Shown: positions 8,621 through 17,700 of the stretch, one piece after another
Numbering within the stretch: the stretch's first letter is position 1
Layout: each line of letters opens with the position of its first letter
Source: Puniceicoccaceae bacterium
GTDB taxonomy: Bacteria; Verrucomicrobiota; Verrucomicrobiia; Opitutales; Opitutaceae
NCBI GenBank assembly: GCA_007695295.1
Contig: REEB01000120.1
Span: forward strand, 1 to 35,103
Reading direction: 5' to 3'
Length of the DNA stretch: 35,103 nt
The notes under the pieces: generated by a model
Told to the model about the DNA's origin: nothing
The model's database searches: none
Seen by the model: only the letters and a program-made list of their open reading frames with translations
Position numbers and translations under genes: made by a program

Positions 8621-9925
8621 ATGAACCCTGCCCCCAGCGGCAAGCGTCGCGCGACCTCCGGCCGGCGGGTGATCCGCCTCTCAAGAGCGGAAGCACGCCG
8701 CTTGCTGGTGCGTTACCATTTCGCACCCACGACGCTGGCGGGCGTTTTCGAGCGCCACACCTGCGTGCAGGCCGATCCGCTCAACCCCGTCGGCCGCAAT
8801 CACGACCTCGTTCTGCAGGCTCGGGTGCCGGAGTACCGGGTCGGCGACTGGGAGCACCACGCCTACACGGAACGCCGCATTTACGACGGTTGGGACAAGC
8901 AGGCCTGCCTGGTGCGGATGGAGGATTGGCCGGTGCGCCGAATCTACCACCGCTGGAGGGGAACGCACTGGAAGCCGCTTTTTAAAACCCACGCGAAGGC
9001 CAGGAAAGCCGTGCTGGCGGAGTTGGAGCGGCGCGGCCCCCTGACATCGGCGGCCTTCGAGCATCAAGTCCGCGTGGATCGGCTCAAAGGGAGCTGGTAC
9101 GGGCCGCAGTTGACGAAAAACATCCTCCGAGCGCTCTGGGACTCCGGTGTGGTGGTGACGCACCACCGGGAAAACGGCCACCATGCCTACGACCTCGCCG
9201 AGCGGGTGATTCCTCCGCAAATCCACGGGGCGGCCCGCGTGCCGCCGGCGGAGAGTGTGCGGCGGCTGATTCGGTTTCGCCACCAAGCCATGGGCCTGCT
9301 CCGGCCGGCCGGTGCTCCGCTGGAGATTTGGAGCATGCCGTTGACAGCGGCGGAGCGCAACCGGCGGATCGACGAACTGCTGGCGGCCGGCGATCTGGTG
9401 GCGGTCGAAGTGGAGGGGCGCCGGTTTCACGCCCCACCCGCAGCACTCGCCCAACTGGAGCAGGAGGAGGCGGGCGATCCCCGGGTGGTCTTTCTCGCCC
9501 CGCTCGATCCACTGCTCTGGGACCGCCGGATGGTGGCGGAGTTGTTTGGTTTCGACTATGTGTGGGAGGTCTACAAACCGGAGCCACAGCGGCGCTGGGG
9601 CTACTATGTTTTGCCGGTCCTTTATGGGGACCAGTTTGTGGCCCGGTTTGAAGCGCGGTTGGAGCGGGCGCCCCGCAGCGGCAAGTCGAAGGCGACCGCA
9701 GGCCGCCCCACAACGCAGGCCCGCAAGACCAATGAAAACTCAGAAACCAGCGCTCGAACGCTCTGCCTGAAAGGCTGGTGGTGGGAGGACGGGGTCATAC
9801 GGGATGCAGCGCTCCACCACGCCCTGGCGCATGCTGTCAGCCGCTTTTGCGACTATTTGGCCAGCAGCGGTATCCGACTGGAGTGTCGGATCGACGTTGA
9901 CCTGAAAAAATCCTGGCAGGGGTAG
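8621..9925 (+). CDS. YcaQ-like winged-helix protein (crosslink-repair glycosylase family)
   Basis: Member of the winged-helix family that includes E. coli YcaQ and Streptomyces AlkX/AZL-type glycosylases, which unhook DNA interstrand crosslinks. From the ATG at 8621 the product has 434 residues. Family marks are CVQADPLNPVGRNHDLVL (about 48-65; YcaQ has a Q-x-D motif here), FLAPLDPLLWDRRM, and WEVYKPEPQRRWGYYVLPVLYGD. A polar stretch of about 35 residues rich in Ser, Thr, Lys and Arg (starting APRSGKSKATAGR) interrupts the usual short turn between FEARLER and LKGWWWE. An ATG at 8528 would add 31 residues with no family resemblance. It is divergent from the AbgT gene. Glycosylase activity is inferred from the family. 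Confidence 0.8.
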   Translation: MNPAPSGKRRATSGRRVIRLSRAEARRLLVRYHFAPTTLAGVFERHTCVQADPLNPVGRNHDLVLQARVPEYRVGDWEHHAYTERRIYDGWDKQACLVRMEDWPVRRIYHRWRGTHWKPLFKTHAKARKAVLAELERRGPLTSAAFEHQVRVDRLKGSWYGPQLTKNILRALWDSGVVVTHHRENGHHAYDLAERVIPPQIHGAARVPPAESVRRLIRFRHQAMGLLRPAGAPLEIWSMPLTAAERNRRIDELLAAGDLVAVEVEGRRFHAPPAALAQLEQEEAGDPRVVFLAPLDPLLWDRRMVAELFGFDYVWEVYKPEPQRRWGYYVLPVLYGDQFVARFEARLERAPRSGKSKATAGRPTTQARKTNENSETSARTLCLKGWWWEDGVIRDAALHHALAHAVSRFCDYLASSGIRLECRIDVDLKKSWQG

Positions 9926-10239
9926 AACAAAACGTTGCTACTCTGAGAAGCAGTCCGAGTAGGTTGGCCGACCGGCGCAACCCGGAAGGGGACCGTTGGT
10001 TAGTGAGGTGAATCCCGGCCCCGGACACCCTTCCATCGCAATCGTTGATCTTCGAGGAGAAGGCTCAGTTGGTTTCGCTCTCGGCGGATGAGGCTGGCCT
10101 TCATCTGGGCGCCCAAGACCACCTGTGAGAGCCGCCGTTCCAGTTCGGATTGGGCGGGCTTGGCCGAAAATCACCCGGTCGTGTCTACAATCCAACAGGT
10201 CCCGGTCGATCAGCTCGTCCATGGCCGCCTCCCGGAGCT
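9926..10239. other. Gap without an intact gene
   Basis: This stretch holds most of a frame-disrupted small gene on the minus strand (described separately at 10000-10222). The remaining 9926-9999 shows no gene, hairpin terminator or repeat that I can support. Confidence 0.5.
10000..10222 (-). pseudogene. Small coiled-coil protein gene with an apparent one-base frameshift
   Basis: An ATG at 10222 is preceded by a strong Shine-Dalgarno (GGGAGG, 10228-10233 on the plus strand, 5-base spacing), 17 bases after the stop of the upstream gene. It begins MDELIDRDLLDCRHDRVI. A little downstream the credible coding frame switches: the other frame reads AKPAQSELERRLSQVVLGAQ, then MKASLIRRERNQLSLLLEDQ, and ends at TAA (10000-10002). 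Removing one T from the TTTT run (10167-10170) joins the two halves into about 73 residues, charged and probably helical. The uninterrupted frame instead gives a Pro/Arg/Gly-rich tail typical of out-of-frame sequence. This is a real frameshift or a homopolymer error; I do not recognise the family. Confidence 0.45.
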
Positions 10240-10662
10240 TTACTCAACCGGTCCCATCGCCTTTCCCTCGAAATTCAACTCGGTCTGCTTTCCCTCTTGG
10301 TCGGTCCAGACCATGGATCCGGTGATGACACCGTTTTTGATCCGCCCTTTCCAGAGGTGGTTTTCCGTCTCGTGGTCGAGACTCCGGATTTCGGAGGTGA
10401 AAGCGATGGCACCATCTCCGGCGGTGGAAGCCACGTAGGGGCCGGCGCCGAAGCCATGGGGCATGCATTCGACGGCCAGCAGGGCTCCCTGCCGAAAAAG
10501 CAGGTGCAGCGGTTCGGGTTCTTTTTTCCCTGCATCGGTGGCCAAAGCCTCGAAGGCCTGTCCATCCAAGGGTCCGGAACGCGACGCCATGCGGTCAAAA
10601 CACGCATCGATCGCTGCCGGGCTCATGGTTGGGTTGCCGGGATTGTCATGTTTGGCATTCAT
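10240..10662 (-). CDS. Small protein of unknown function (YGFGAGPY/TGSMVW-type family)
   Basis: A 140-residue protein. From about residue 33 it resembles a family of small secreted or lipid-anchored proteins I recall from Planctomycetes and Verrucomicrobia, with the order LxGxxFxA...CMPHGFGAGPY...ITFTxE...W.G.IKxGxITGSMVWT..G....F.GK. That pattern suggests an antiparallel beta-sheet fold. No function is known to me, and no signal peptide is visible here. The ATG at 10662 has AGGAG about 10 bases upstream. MSPAAIDACF, a few codons in, could be the real start. It is followed closely by the frame-disrupted small gene. Confidence 0.7.
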   Translation of the reverse strand: MNAKHDNPGNPTMSPAAIDACFDRMASRSGPLDGQAFEALATDAGKKEPEPLHLLFRQGALLAVECMPHGFGAGPYVASTAGDGAIAFTSEIRSLDHETENHLWKGRIKNGVITGSMVWTDQEGKQTELNFEGKAMGPVE

Positions 10663-10708
10663 GGTATGGGGTCTCCTATGGTTGCGTGGAGGGCGTGATG
10701 GCAGAGGG

Positions 10709-11539
10709 TTATCCGTGCGCCTGAAGGCGGGCGGCCAGCGTCAGCAGGTAGGTGTTTTCGATGACGGCGGTGCCATCCCGGGCACGGTTGTAGCGATTAA
10801 AAACCGTCTTGAGATCATCACCGACACGTTCTTTCGAACCTGCCTCCTGGGTCGCCCGGATCGCAGGGCCGAACCAAGTGAGAAAAACTTCAGTCGCGTG
10901 ATTAATAGAGCGGTAATACTGCAGGGCGGTCCGCCGCTCGTTGTGAAGTGAGGTGACTCCGGGACCAAGCAACGCCTCCACCCCCGCCTCGGTGCCCCAC
11001 TGCAACGGGGATGGCACTCCGGCCGGGGGCGAGGCATGCTTTGCGATGGCGGCAAAGAAATCGGCGCTCCAGCCTTCCGGACAGGGTGAAGCCAAGGCGA
11101 TCCGTCCGCCGGGACGGCAGACTCGCAACAACTCCGCCGCTGCAGTTTTTTGGTCAGGTGCGAATTGCATCCCATAGACCGAGAGCACCACATCGAAGGC
11201 GGCATCAGGAAAGGGAAGGGATTGCGCGTCGCCGACGACAAACTCCGCTTCGACTCCGTCCGCCGCGGCCCGTTTTCGTGCGCACTCAATCAACTCGGGA
11301 ACGTAGTCGATTCCCGTGACCTCGCAGTAACGCCTAGCCGCCACCAGTGCGGCCGTTCCGCTTCCACAGGCCAGATCCAGAACGCGTTCTCCGCCATGAG
11401 GATCGGCGGACTCGCAGAGCGCCTCGGCCATGCCCACGTTTTGGCGGGCGATCTGGTTGAAATCGCCGGAGGACCAGGTCGCCTGCTGGCGTTTCGTGAT
11501 CCCGGCAATGTCCACCGATGGCGTCGGCTTCTGCATCAT
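10709..11539 (-). CDS. Class I SAM-dependent methyltransferase
   Basis: A 276-residue cytoplasmic methyltransferase of the UbiE/Coq5-like Methyltransf_11 type. Motif I is VLDLACGSGTAAL (53-65), followed by the acidic residue in TGIDYVPEL. GDAQSLPFPDAAFDVVLSVY forms the next conserved block and LLRVCRPGGRIAL the motif before the last strands. The acceptor substrate cannot be predicted. Two ATG codons in tandem at the start (11539 and 11536) are both possible. It lies 46 bases upstream of the gene for the small unknown protein on the same strand, but each has its own start region, so an operon is uncertain. Confidence 0.9.
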   Translation of the reverse strand: MMQKPTPSVDIAGITKRQQATWSSGDFNQIARQNVGMAEALCESADPHGGERVLDLACGSGTAALVAARRYCEVTGIDYVPELIECARKRAAADGVEAEFVVGDAQSLPFPDAAFDVVLSVYGMQFAPDQKTAAAELLRVCRPGGRIALASPCPEGWSADFFAAIAKHASPPAGVPSPLQWGTEAGVEALLGPGVTSLHNERRTALQYYRSINHATEVFLTWFGPAIRATQEAGSKERVGDDLKTVFNRYNRARDGTAVIENTYLLTLAARLQAHG

Positions 11540-11549
11540 CTTCCGCAGA

Positions 11550-11654
11550 TCAGGTCATGCAACCGCGACAGACGTAAACAGGCGTCCTCGGGAGTGGGTA
11601 TGATCCCTTCCTGGCGGGTTGCCGGCAGCGGTCGCACGTCTTGTCATCGCCCAC
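11550..11654 (-). CDS. Possible mini zinc-ribbon frame
   Basis: In the gap between the TPR lipoprotein gene and the methyltransferase gene, a 34-residue frame from a GTG (11654) reads KTCDRCRQPARKGSYPLP and ends VYVCRGCMT. The pair of CxxC knuckles 19 residues apart is the spacing of a small zinc ribbon. It overlaps the end of the TPR gene by 11 bases and has no ATG or Shine-Dalgarno. It could be a real microprotein, the displaced C-terminus of the TPR protein after a frameshift, or chance. Confidence 0.3.
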   Translation of the reverse strand: MGDDKTCDRCRQPARKGSYPLPRTPVYVCRGCMT

Positions 11655-13221
11655 CGGGGGTGGCCGGCTGAGCGCGGGCCAACTCGAGGCCGGCCAAGGC
11701 TTGACGGCGGTTGGGGGTTCGTTCCAGCGATGCCTCGAAGGCCACTCTCGCTTCCTCCATGCGACCCTCCCTGGCCAGCAGATCCCCGTAGAGTTCGCGG
11801 ATGGGCAGGACCTCGCCCGGGGTGGTCGGGTGCTTGTCCATCGAATCCTCGAGGTCGGCGGCTTCACGCATCAGCGCCAAGCCTTCTTCGGTCCGGCCGC
11901 GCTCGAAAAGCAGCGAGGCCTCGACGGCTTTGCCGAGGGCCTCGGTCATGTAGGCCCAGTAGGCGTCATCAACATCGCGCAGGGCCTGCACCCGCTGCCG
12001 GATTTCATCACGATCGCTTTCAGCCTGATCGAAATCACCACTCCGGGCGGCTCCGATGCCTCGGGCGAAATAAAACAGGGCTTCGGCTTGGGGGAAATTT
12101 TCCCAAGGGAGGACATCGGGCATACCCGGCTCCAGGGCCGCCGCGCCATCCCAATTTCGCTGTTCGAGGTAGTAGCGGGCCTGGGCCGCGGCGATGTTGT
12201 AGGCGGCAAAGGGGGCGCCCCACATATCCTCGACTTCCTGGACCTGCCGAAGTGTTTCCTTCGCCTTCGCGTCGTCACCCATCTGGAGATACGCGAACAT
12301 CATGTAATCCAGTGCGTGCACGTAGTGGGCGGTGGCGTGAAAGTCGTCGTCCATTTCCCGGACGGCGGCCTCCGCCGAGCGTTCGTTCCATTCGGCCGTT
12401 TCCTCCCAATACCCGAGACGAACAAAGATGTGGCTTGGCATGTGAAGGGCGTGAACGGATTCCGGGGCGAGCTTGTCGTACTCGCGGGCCGTCTCCAAAG
12501 CGCGTTCCGCCAGTTGCGGGCTGTCGTAGGCATGGATGAGATAATGAAAGAGACCGGGATGCTCGGGGTGATCCTCGAAATAGGATTCGATGATTTCGCC
12601 TGCCCGCTTTTCACGGGTGAAGTCGCGCTCTTGGTGGGGAGAGAACTGGGTCATGGCATAACAGACCTCGGCCAAGGCGTAAAATGCCGCGGCGTCCACG
12701 TCCTCAGGGTAGGCTTCGTGGACCTTCTGTTGGGCGTCCAGCCAGGCGCGCACCCGGGCCTCGTGGTCCCTGGAACGGCTCTCCCTGGCCGGAACAGGAT
12801 CGGTGAAAAACGCCTCCACGGCCGCGATGTAAGCCTCCTCGCGGTCCGTTGCCGCCCCGAGTTCCCGCGCCTTCTCCACTGCGGCTTTCCCGCGTTCCAA
12901 ATCCTCGGGAGGTGTGGGATGCCACAAGGGCTGGAAACGTGTCATGGCAATCCCCCAGTGTGCCATCGCACAAGCCGGATCCGCCATTGCCGCCGCCTCG
13001 AAATGCGGGCGGGCCTGCTCATACATCATGTGATGCAGGTGAGCCAATCCAGTTTCGATTTCCTGCTGCGCCACCGCATTGCAGGATGTCGGGAAGTCCA
13101 CCACGCCATGCTGGTGTTTCTCTGCGTGCATGCCTTGTTCACCGGCCATGTGCATGTGGTCATCGCCGGCACATCCTGACAGTCCCCAAGCCAGGCCAAC
13201 TAATGCGGCCGCTGTCGCCAA
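11644..13221 (-). CDS. TPR-repeat lipoprotein
   Basis: A 525-residue helical-repeat protein as drawn, with lipobox LSGC at its N-terminus, then a His/Met-rich stretch (DDHMHMAGEQGMHAEKHQH) that could bind metal. Its tetratricopeptide-like repeats begin CNAVAQQEIETGLAHLHHM and ADPACAMAHWGIAM. The pattern matches a widespread family of secreted TPR proteins of unknown function. The start is unresolved: the coordinates use a TTG at 13221 that lacks the basic n-region of a signal peptide. Just upstream in the same frame the codons read GKRRPAAG, exactly such an n-region, but there is no start codon before a stop at 13252-13254. A one-base change in the G run at 13243-13247 would connect this frame to an upstream ATG. 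Confidence 0.82.
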   Translation of the reverse strand: MATAAALVGLAWGLSGCAGDDHMHMAGEQGMHAEKHQHGVVDFPTSCNAVAQQEIETGLAHLHHMMYEQARPHFEAAAMADPACAMAHWGIAMTRFQPLWHPTPPEDLERGKAAVEKARELGAATDREEAYIAAVEAFFTDPVPARESRSRDHEARVRAWLDAQQKVHEAYPEDVDAAAFYALAEVCYAMTQFSPHQERDFTREKRAGEIIESYFEDHPEHPGLFHYLIHAYDSPQLAERALETAREYDKLAPESVHALHMPSHIFVRLGYWEETAEWNERSAEAAVREMDDDFHATAHYVHALDYMMFAYLQMGDDAKAKETLRQVQEVEDMWGAPFAAYNIAAAQARYYLEQRNWDGAAALEPGMPDVLPWENFPQAEALFYFARGIGAARSGDFDQAESDRDEIRQRVQALRDVDDAYWAYMTEALGKAVEASLLFERGRTEEGLALMREAADLEDSMDKHPTTPGEVLPIRELYGDLLAREGRMEEARVAFEASLERTPNRRQALAGLELARAQPATPGGR

Positions 13222-13361
13222 ACCGGCGGCAGGGCGGCGTTTCCCCCAATGTTACCTTCTGCATGAGGTTGGGTTCGTTCCCGGACGGCAGGGGCGGACA
13301 GTGGCTTTTCGTTCAAACATTCTCTCTGGATTGAGTTAAAGATTCCATATGTGGTTGGTGT

Positions 13362-13376
13362 CATGGTTTTCTCCTT
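13362..13376 (-). promoter_or_regulatory. Strong ribosome binding site and ATG upstream of the TPR lipoprotein
   Basis: AAGGAG (13371-13376 on the plus strand) sits six bases before an ATG (13362-13364). This is one of only a few clear Shine-Dalgarno sequences in the window and matches that of the neighbouring hydrolase gene. The frame it opens runs to a TAG near 13200 and is one base out of register with the TPR lipoprotein frame. Adding one G to the G5 run at 13243-13247 would fuse them, which suggests this is the gene's true start. Confidence 0.5.
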
Positions 13377-13393
13377 CTGAGCCGTGTGGTTTT

Positions 13394-13531
13394 GGTGCTT
13401 TGGTTTATTCTCATGCTATCCAAGCTACGGAGACAGAGCCCGCAGAAGGAGGGGGTCGATCCTGTTCAAGGATTCGTGCGGAATCGCACTTCAGACGCTC
13501 CGGGGCGCTGGATCTCATAGACCCGGATCAT
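13394..13531 (-). pseudogene. Decayed N-terminus of a zinc-type alcohol dehydrogenase/quinone reductase
   Basis: From an ATG at 13531 the minus strand reads IRVYEIQRPGASEVRFR before a stop. Shifting one base gives RILEQDRPPPSAGSVSVAW, and shifting again gives SMRINQS. Read in order, these follow the N-terminal pattern of medium-chain dehydrogenases/reductases (VxxHExGGPEVLRxEE..P.PGPGEVxVxVxAIGLNR). No downstream catalytic or Rossmann part follows. Two frame changes in under 140 bases and the missing body indicate a decayed remnant. The match is my reading by eye of a short, diverged stretch. Confidence 0.4.
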
Positions 13532-13631
13532 GATAGCCCGGTTCTTGGATTAGAGTTGTGCCGCTTATCAGCAACCTAGTCAGTCCAGGCAATCCGGGTC
13601 AAGGGATTGTTCCGGATTTCTCCCCGCGCGC

Positions 13632-13649
13632 TCACCGCGATGGCGGTGA
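13632..13649. terminator. Perfect 7-bp hairpin downstream of the hydrolase gene
   Basis: TCACCGC-GATG-GCGGTGA forms a perfect stem-loop about 90 bases beyond the stop of the alpha/beta hydrolase gene. No T tract follows on the minus strand, so a terminator role is only suggested by position. Confidence 0.3.
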
Positions 13650-13739
13650 TTCCTCAATGAGCATTGCTTCCGGAGCCTCCTGTCCGGTGTCCAGTGCCTA
13701 CCCCAATGTGATTCAAGGTGGCTCTGGCGTGGGCGATCG

Positions 13740-14513
13740 TCATCGCAGGAAACGGAGAACCGACGCCACGTAGAGATTGGGCGCGGTGGTCATGGCGTCA
13801 TGGCCTTGACCGGAGAGCGCTTCGATGCGGCTGTCCGGCAACACCTCGGCAAGGGCGTCGGTAACGTATGAAGTGCGCGGGGATTCGGTCCCGATCTGGA
13901 GCAAGACCGGTAGACAAAGGTTGCTAAATCGCTCGGGTTCAAACCGATGCCGGAGCAAGGCATGGAGATCCCCCAAAGTCGCCTCCGCGTCGTCCAGGAT
14001 CGCGCTCCAGGTTTCGCTCTCCCGAAAGACTTCGATCTCCGTGGCGGGCATCCGGAGGACTTCCCGCAGGAATGCAGTGGCAAACCCATTCCAGTCCCCC
14101 GCCTCGGCCGATGCCTCGAAGCGCTTCATCTGTTCCTCGCGCAGCAGGTGCGGCCAGGGCGGCTCGTAAAGCACCAGCCTGTGGATCCGCTCGGGACAGT
14201 TGGCGGCCGCGGCCAGTGCCACTTGGGCGCCATAGGAGTGACCGAGCAAATCACACGGCTTATCAAGTGATTCGATCAGGGCGGCCACGTCCTCGGCTTC
14301 ATCCGCAACGTCATGACCGGTCGTCGGGGTGGTTTCTCCGCGGCCGCGGCGAGCCATGGCGCAGACTTCAAAGCGCTGAGCCAGGGTTGCTTTGATCTGC
14401 TCCCAGTTCGTGCGATGGTCGCTGAAGCTGCCATGCACCAACACCAGGGGCGGGCCGCTTCCTTCCCGATCATAAGAAACGGTAACTCCTGACGGTGTAT
14501 TCAGTATTAGCAT
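13740..14513 (-). CDS. Alpha/beta hydrolase
   Basis: A 257-residue cytoplasmic alpha/beta-hydrolase-fold protein. The oxyanion-hole region is LVLVHGSFSDHR, the nucleophile elbow GHSYG places Ser93, and the C-terminal GQGHDAM supplies the catalytic His238. RRGRGETTP matches the loop after strand 4 in esterase/C-C hydrolase relatives. The ATG at 14513 is well supported by AAGGAG (14521-14526 on the plus strand) seven bases upstream; the open frame beyond it is not family-like. The substrate is unknown. It stands alone, with the decayed dehydrogenase fragment next downstream. Confidence 0.92.
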   Translation of the reverse strand: MLILNTPSGVTVSYDREGSGPPLVLVHGSFSDHRTNWEQIKATLAQRFEVCAMARRGRGETTPTTGHDVADEAEDVAALIESLDKPCDLLGHSYGAQVALAAAANCPERIHRLVLYEPPWPHLLREEQMKRFEASAEAGDWNGFATAFLREVLRMPATEIEVFRESETWSAILDDAEATLGDLHALLRHRFEPERFSNLCLPVLLQIGTESPRTSYVTDALAEVLPDSRIEALSGQGHDAMTTAPNLYVASVLRFLR

Positions 14514-14723
14514 ACTAGGTCTCCTTGTGTTTTCGTCGCCGACATGGCCTTCCTGGGCGGTTCCGGCTCTTGATGCGAGCTGGACAGGCGCAAAGAAGCA
14601 TTTCCCAAGAACAAGCCGCGGCGAGCGTCGGATCATTTTGCGCACCTTGGATCTCTGTCGTAAACTACTCTGATTTGCGTCACGATCCAGTCCAAGAGAC
14701 AAAACCGGCCACCGGATCAGGCC

Positions 14724-17700
14724 TCAGAGGCGTTCGAGCAGGAAACGCGGTGTGTCCACAGAGCCGAGGTCGATCCAGCCTTCCGCATCGGCCTCAAGGG
14801 GTTCGCCTGGCTGGAGTTCGTCATCGATGGGACGCACGAGGAGCGGCTCCGCGGGCCGGAAGCGCACCGGCACCCGCTCCAACAGGGTCGGGGATTCTCC
14901 CCACTGGGTGCCGACCGAGGTGCGGTCGGCGTTCCACTCCTGCCCGGTGTTCTCCACTCCCGCGACCACAGCCAGGTGCAGCCGGTCGCCCACGGGACCG
15001 AGCATGAGAGCGGCAAAGTCGCGCCCGAAGCGGCCGAAGGTGAAGCTGCCGTAGGCGGTTTCGATGCATTCTCCGCCGACTCGGCCCGCCACCGCAACCG
15101 CCTCCCCGCTTTCGAAGTGAACCCAGTCCCCGCGCAGCCCCTCCTCGCGCCGGGCCGGGGAGTCCACCGCGCCCGCGACGATCTTGCGGGCCGCCTCACC
15201 ATCACCAATTCGCACAGCAAGCCGGTGGCGGAGCGGATCGGGCGGCGAACCGACTTGGCGCCAGGCGCCCTCGAAACTCAGGCCGGCCCGGAGCGGATCG
15301 GCTGGCAGATCCAGCACGGTGGTCGCGGGCAGGGCGGCCACCCGCGCCTCCCGGAAAAGCGTCGCCGCCTGCGGCAGGAAGGTCAGCTTGGCGGGGTTGC
15401 TGCTGACATCGAACCAGCCCGATATGCGCCGCGCCTCCGGACCGGTCGCATGGGCGTTCCAAGAAAAGAGGTACAGGGCATCCCAATCCTGCAGCGAAGC
15501 CACCCAGGCGAGCAACGGCAGCATCTCCGCCTGGTAGTCGGATGGCGCGGGATGATCGTATTCTGAAATCGAATACGGAAGCCCCTCGGGCCGGCCGCGG
15601 GCCAGCGAACCGAGAAGAGCGCCGCCCCCGGACAGCGGGCTCATGGGAGAGTTCTGGATGGACCAGCGCTCGGGATCCCAGTCCACTCCGGCCTCGAAAG
15701 CGGGGTGCTGCCAGTAGCCGTGGTTGTCGGCAAACTCCATCCCGGCCTCCCGGGTGAAGGCGGTCACGCCGCCGTAGGCAAACTGGGTGTCGATGATCAT
15801 GGTGTCGGCGAAGCCCAAGTCCTCGCGCAGGAAAGCGCGCATGCCTTGGGCATATGCCGTCTCAACGTCGGCCAGGAAGCGGGCATAGTCGCGGAAGGCC
15901 GCGGCCGGGCCGCTCGAGAGCAGCCCGATGGAGCGGCCGTCGAGCGTCCCTCCAAGAACGGCCTCCGGATTGGCACCGGGGCGCAGGCGGACATCATCGA
16001 TCTCGACCCGGCCCCGCAGCCCTCCGACAACAAAGGCCACCCGCACATGCCCGGCCAGGACATCGGAGGCGGTGAAAACAAACGAGTGGCTGCCCCACCC
16101 CGTCTCCACCGGTACCACCGCATCGACCCCGTGGTTGCGCCAGTCCGGGATGTCGCGGTTGACGGTGACCCGCGCCAAACCAGGCTCTTCGCCGCGGATG
16201 CAGAAGCTGAGCGTGTAGAGTCCGCCTTCCCGCAGGGTGAGCCCGGGCAGGTGGGCCTGCACAAACCAGTCCGGCCCGGGATTGCTCTCGATGCTGACCA
16301 CGATGGCGGGCTCGGGCTGGCCGAGGGAGGGTGCGAAGTGGACGTTGCCTTCACCGATGTTGGCGTTGCTCCAGGGGTGGCCGCCGGGAAGGAGGCTTGC
16401 GCCCAGGCCGGCCTCAGCGCCGAACCAGGCCGCCACCAAGTCCTCGTGGGAAGCGTGGCGCTCCGCCAGCCAGTCGTTCCAGCGCTCCCGCAACTCGCCG
16501 CGCCAAGGCTCGGGCAGCTCGTGGAGACGGTGACCCGCCGGCTCCCCCGGCCAGCCCACGAGGGAGTTCTCGTTGTTGATCTCGATTTTGACCAAGGCGG
16601 GTTCGTCGCGGTAGTGGTTTCCCGTATACGGATTGACGCGGTCGAGCAGCTCCCGGGCGTAGTCGCGCTGCAGCTCGATCATGCGTTGATCAAACTTGTC
16701 GACCTTCTTCATGAAGGCGAAGGTCATCCCCAGATCCTCGATGGCGTAGACGGACTCGGGGAAGCCCATGTCCGGGTGGTAGCGGCGGGCGGTGGTGAGG
16801 TTGAGGTTCGAATAAATCCCCCGGGCCTTGAGGGCGGCGATGAAGTAGTCGAGCTTGTCGAGCTGGTCGGGGTCGATTTCCCGGTCGATCGCATCAGGCT
16901 TCCAGATGAAGCCTCCGGGAGGCTCCCACATGTTCTGCAAGTGATGGAAGCGGACGAGGTTGATGCCGTAGGAGGCGAGGATGCCGGCGGCCCGATCCGC
17001 TTCCTCCGGGCTGAGAAAAGCGGCTCTCCCTCCCACGTTGGTGCCGAAAAAGCGAATCCGCTCACCGGTGCCGCTGGCCAGGAAACGCCCGTCTTGGGCC
17101 ACGATCCGCCCATCCGCCCCGGCCGGAGCAGCATTGAGGTGGGCCGCCGACCACGCCGAGCCTTCCAGGGCCTGATCCGCAGGAGTGACGTAGGGGTAAA
17201 AAGCAGTTGGGCGCTCGAGCGCGGTGCCGTCGCAGGGATCGGCCTCCAGCGCTTCCAGCTCCACCCCATCGATCCAGAAACTGCCCCGGGCGCGGCCGAA
17301 CTGGAAGTTGGGCAGGCGCGTGCGGCCGGGAATCGGATCGACGGCCCGGAACGGGATCTCCACCTCGCGCCAACCCCGGCGCGCCTCCCCATCATGCCAG
17401 AGCCCCACCCCGCGGTGGTCTTCGCCGTCGGCGGTGGCACCCACGCTGTAGAAGCGCCCCGGGCCGCTGCGGATCCGGTAGCGCAGCAGGTAACAGTCGC
17501 CGGCCTCCAGGCCGACATCGCGCCGGTAAAGCTGGACATGCCAGTCCGCGGTACCGGGGCGGCGCACCGAGAGCCGCAGGCCGCGGTCGGTCTCCAGCAC
17601 CACTGCCCGGGCACCCGCGTGCTCCTCGAGGATCCAGGTGCCGTGGCGCTCGGTCTCAATCTCGGTGAGATTGGCCCAGAGCGGCATGGGGGTGCACAAT

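Larger units (their letters stand above)
13222..13739. other. 518-base gap: disrupted 5' end and decayed gene
   Basis: On the minus strand this gap holds the probable true 5' end of the TPR lipoprotein gene (start near 13364 or 13265), a decayed dehydrogenase fragment (13394-13531) and a perfect hairpin (13632-13649). I see no intact gene in it on either strand. Confidence 0.5.
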
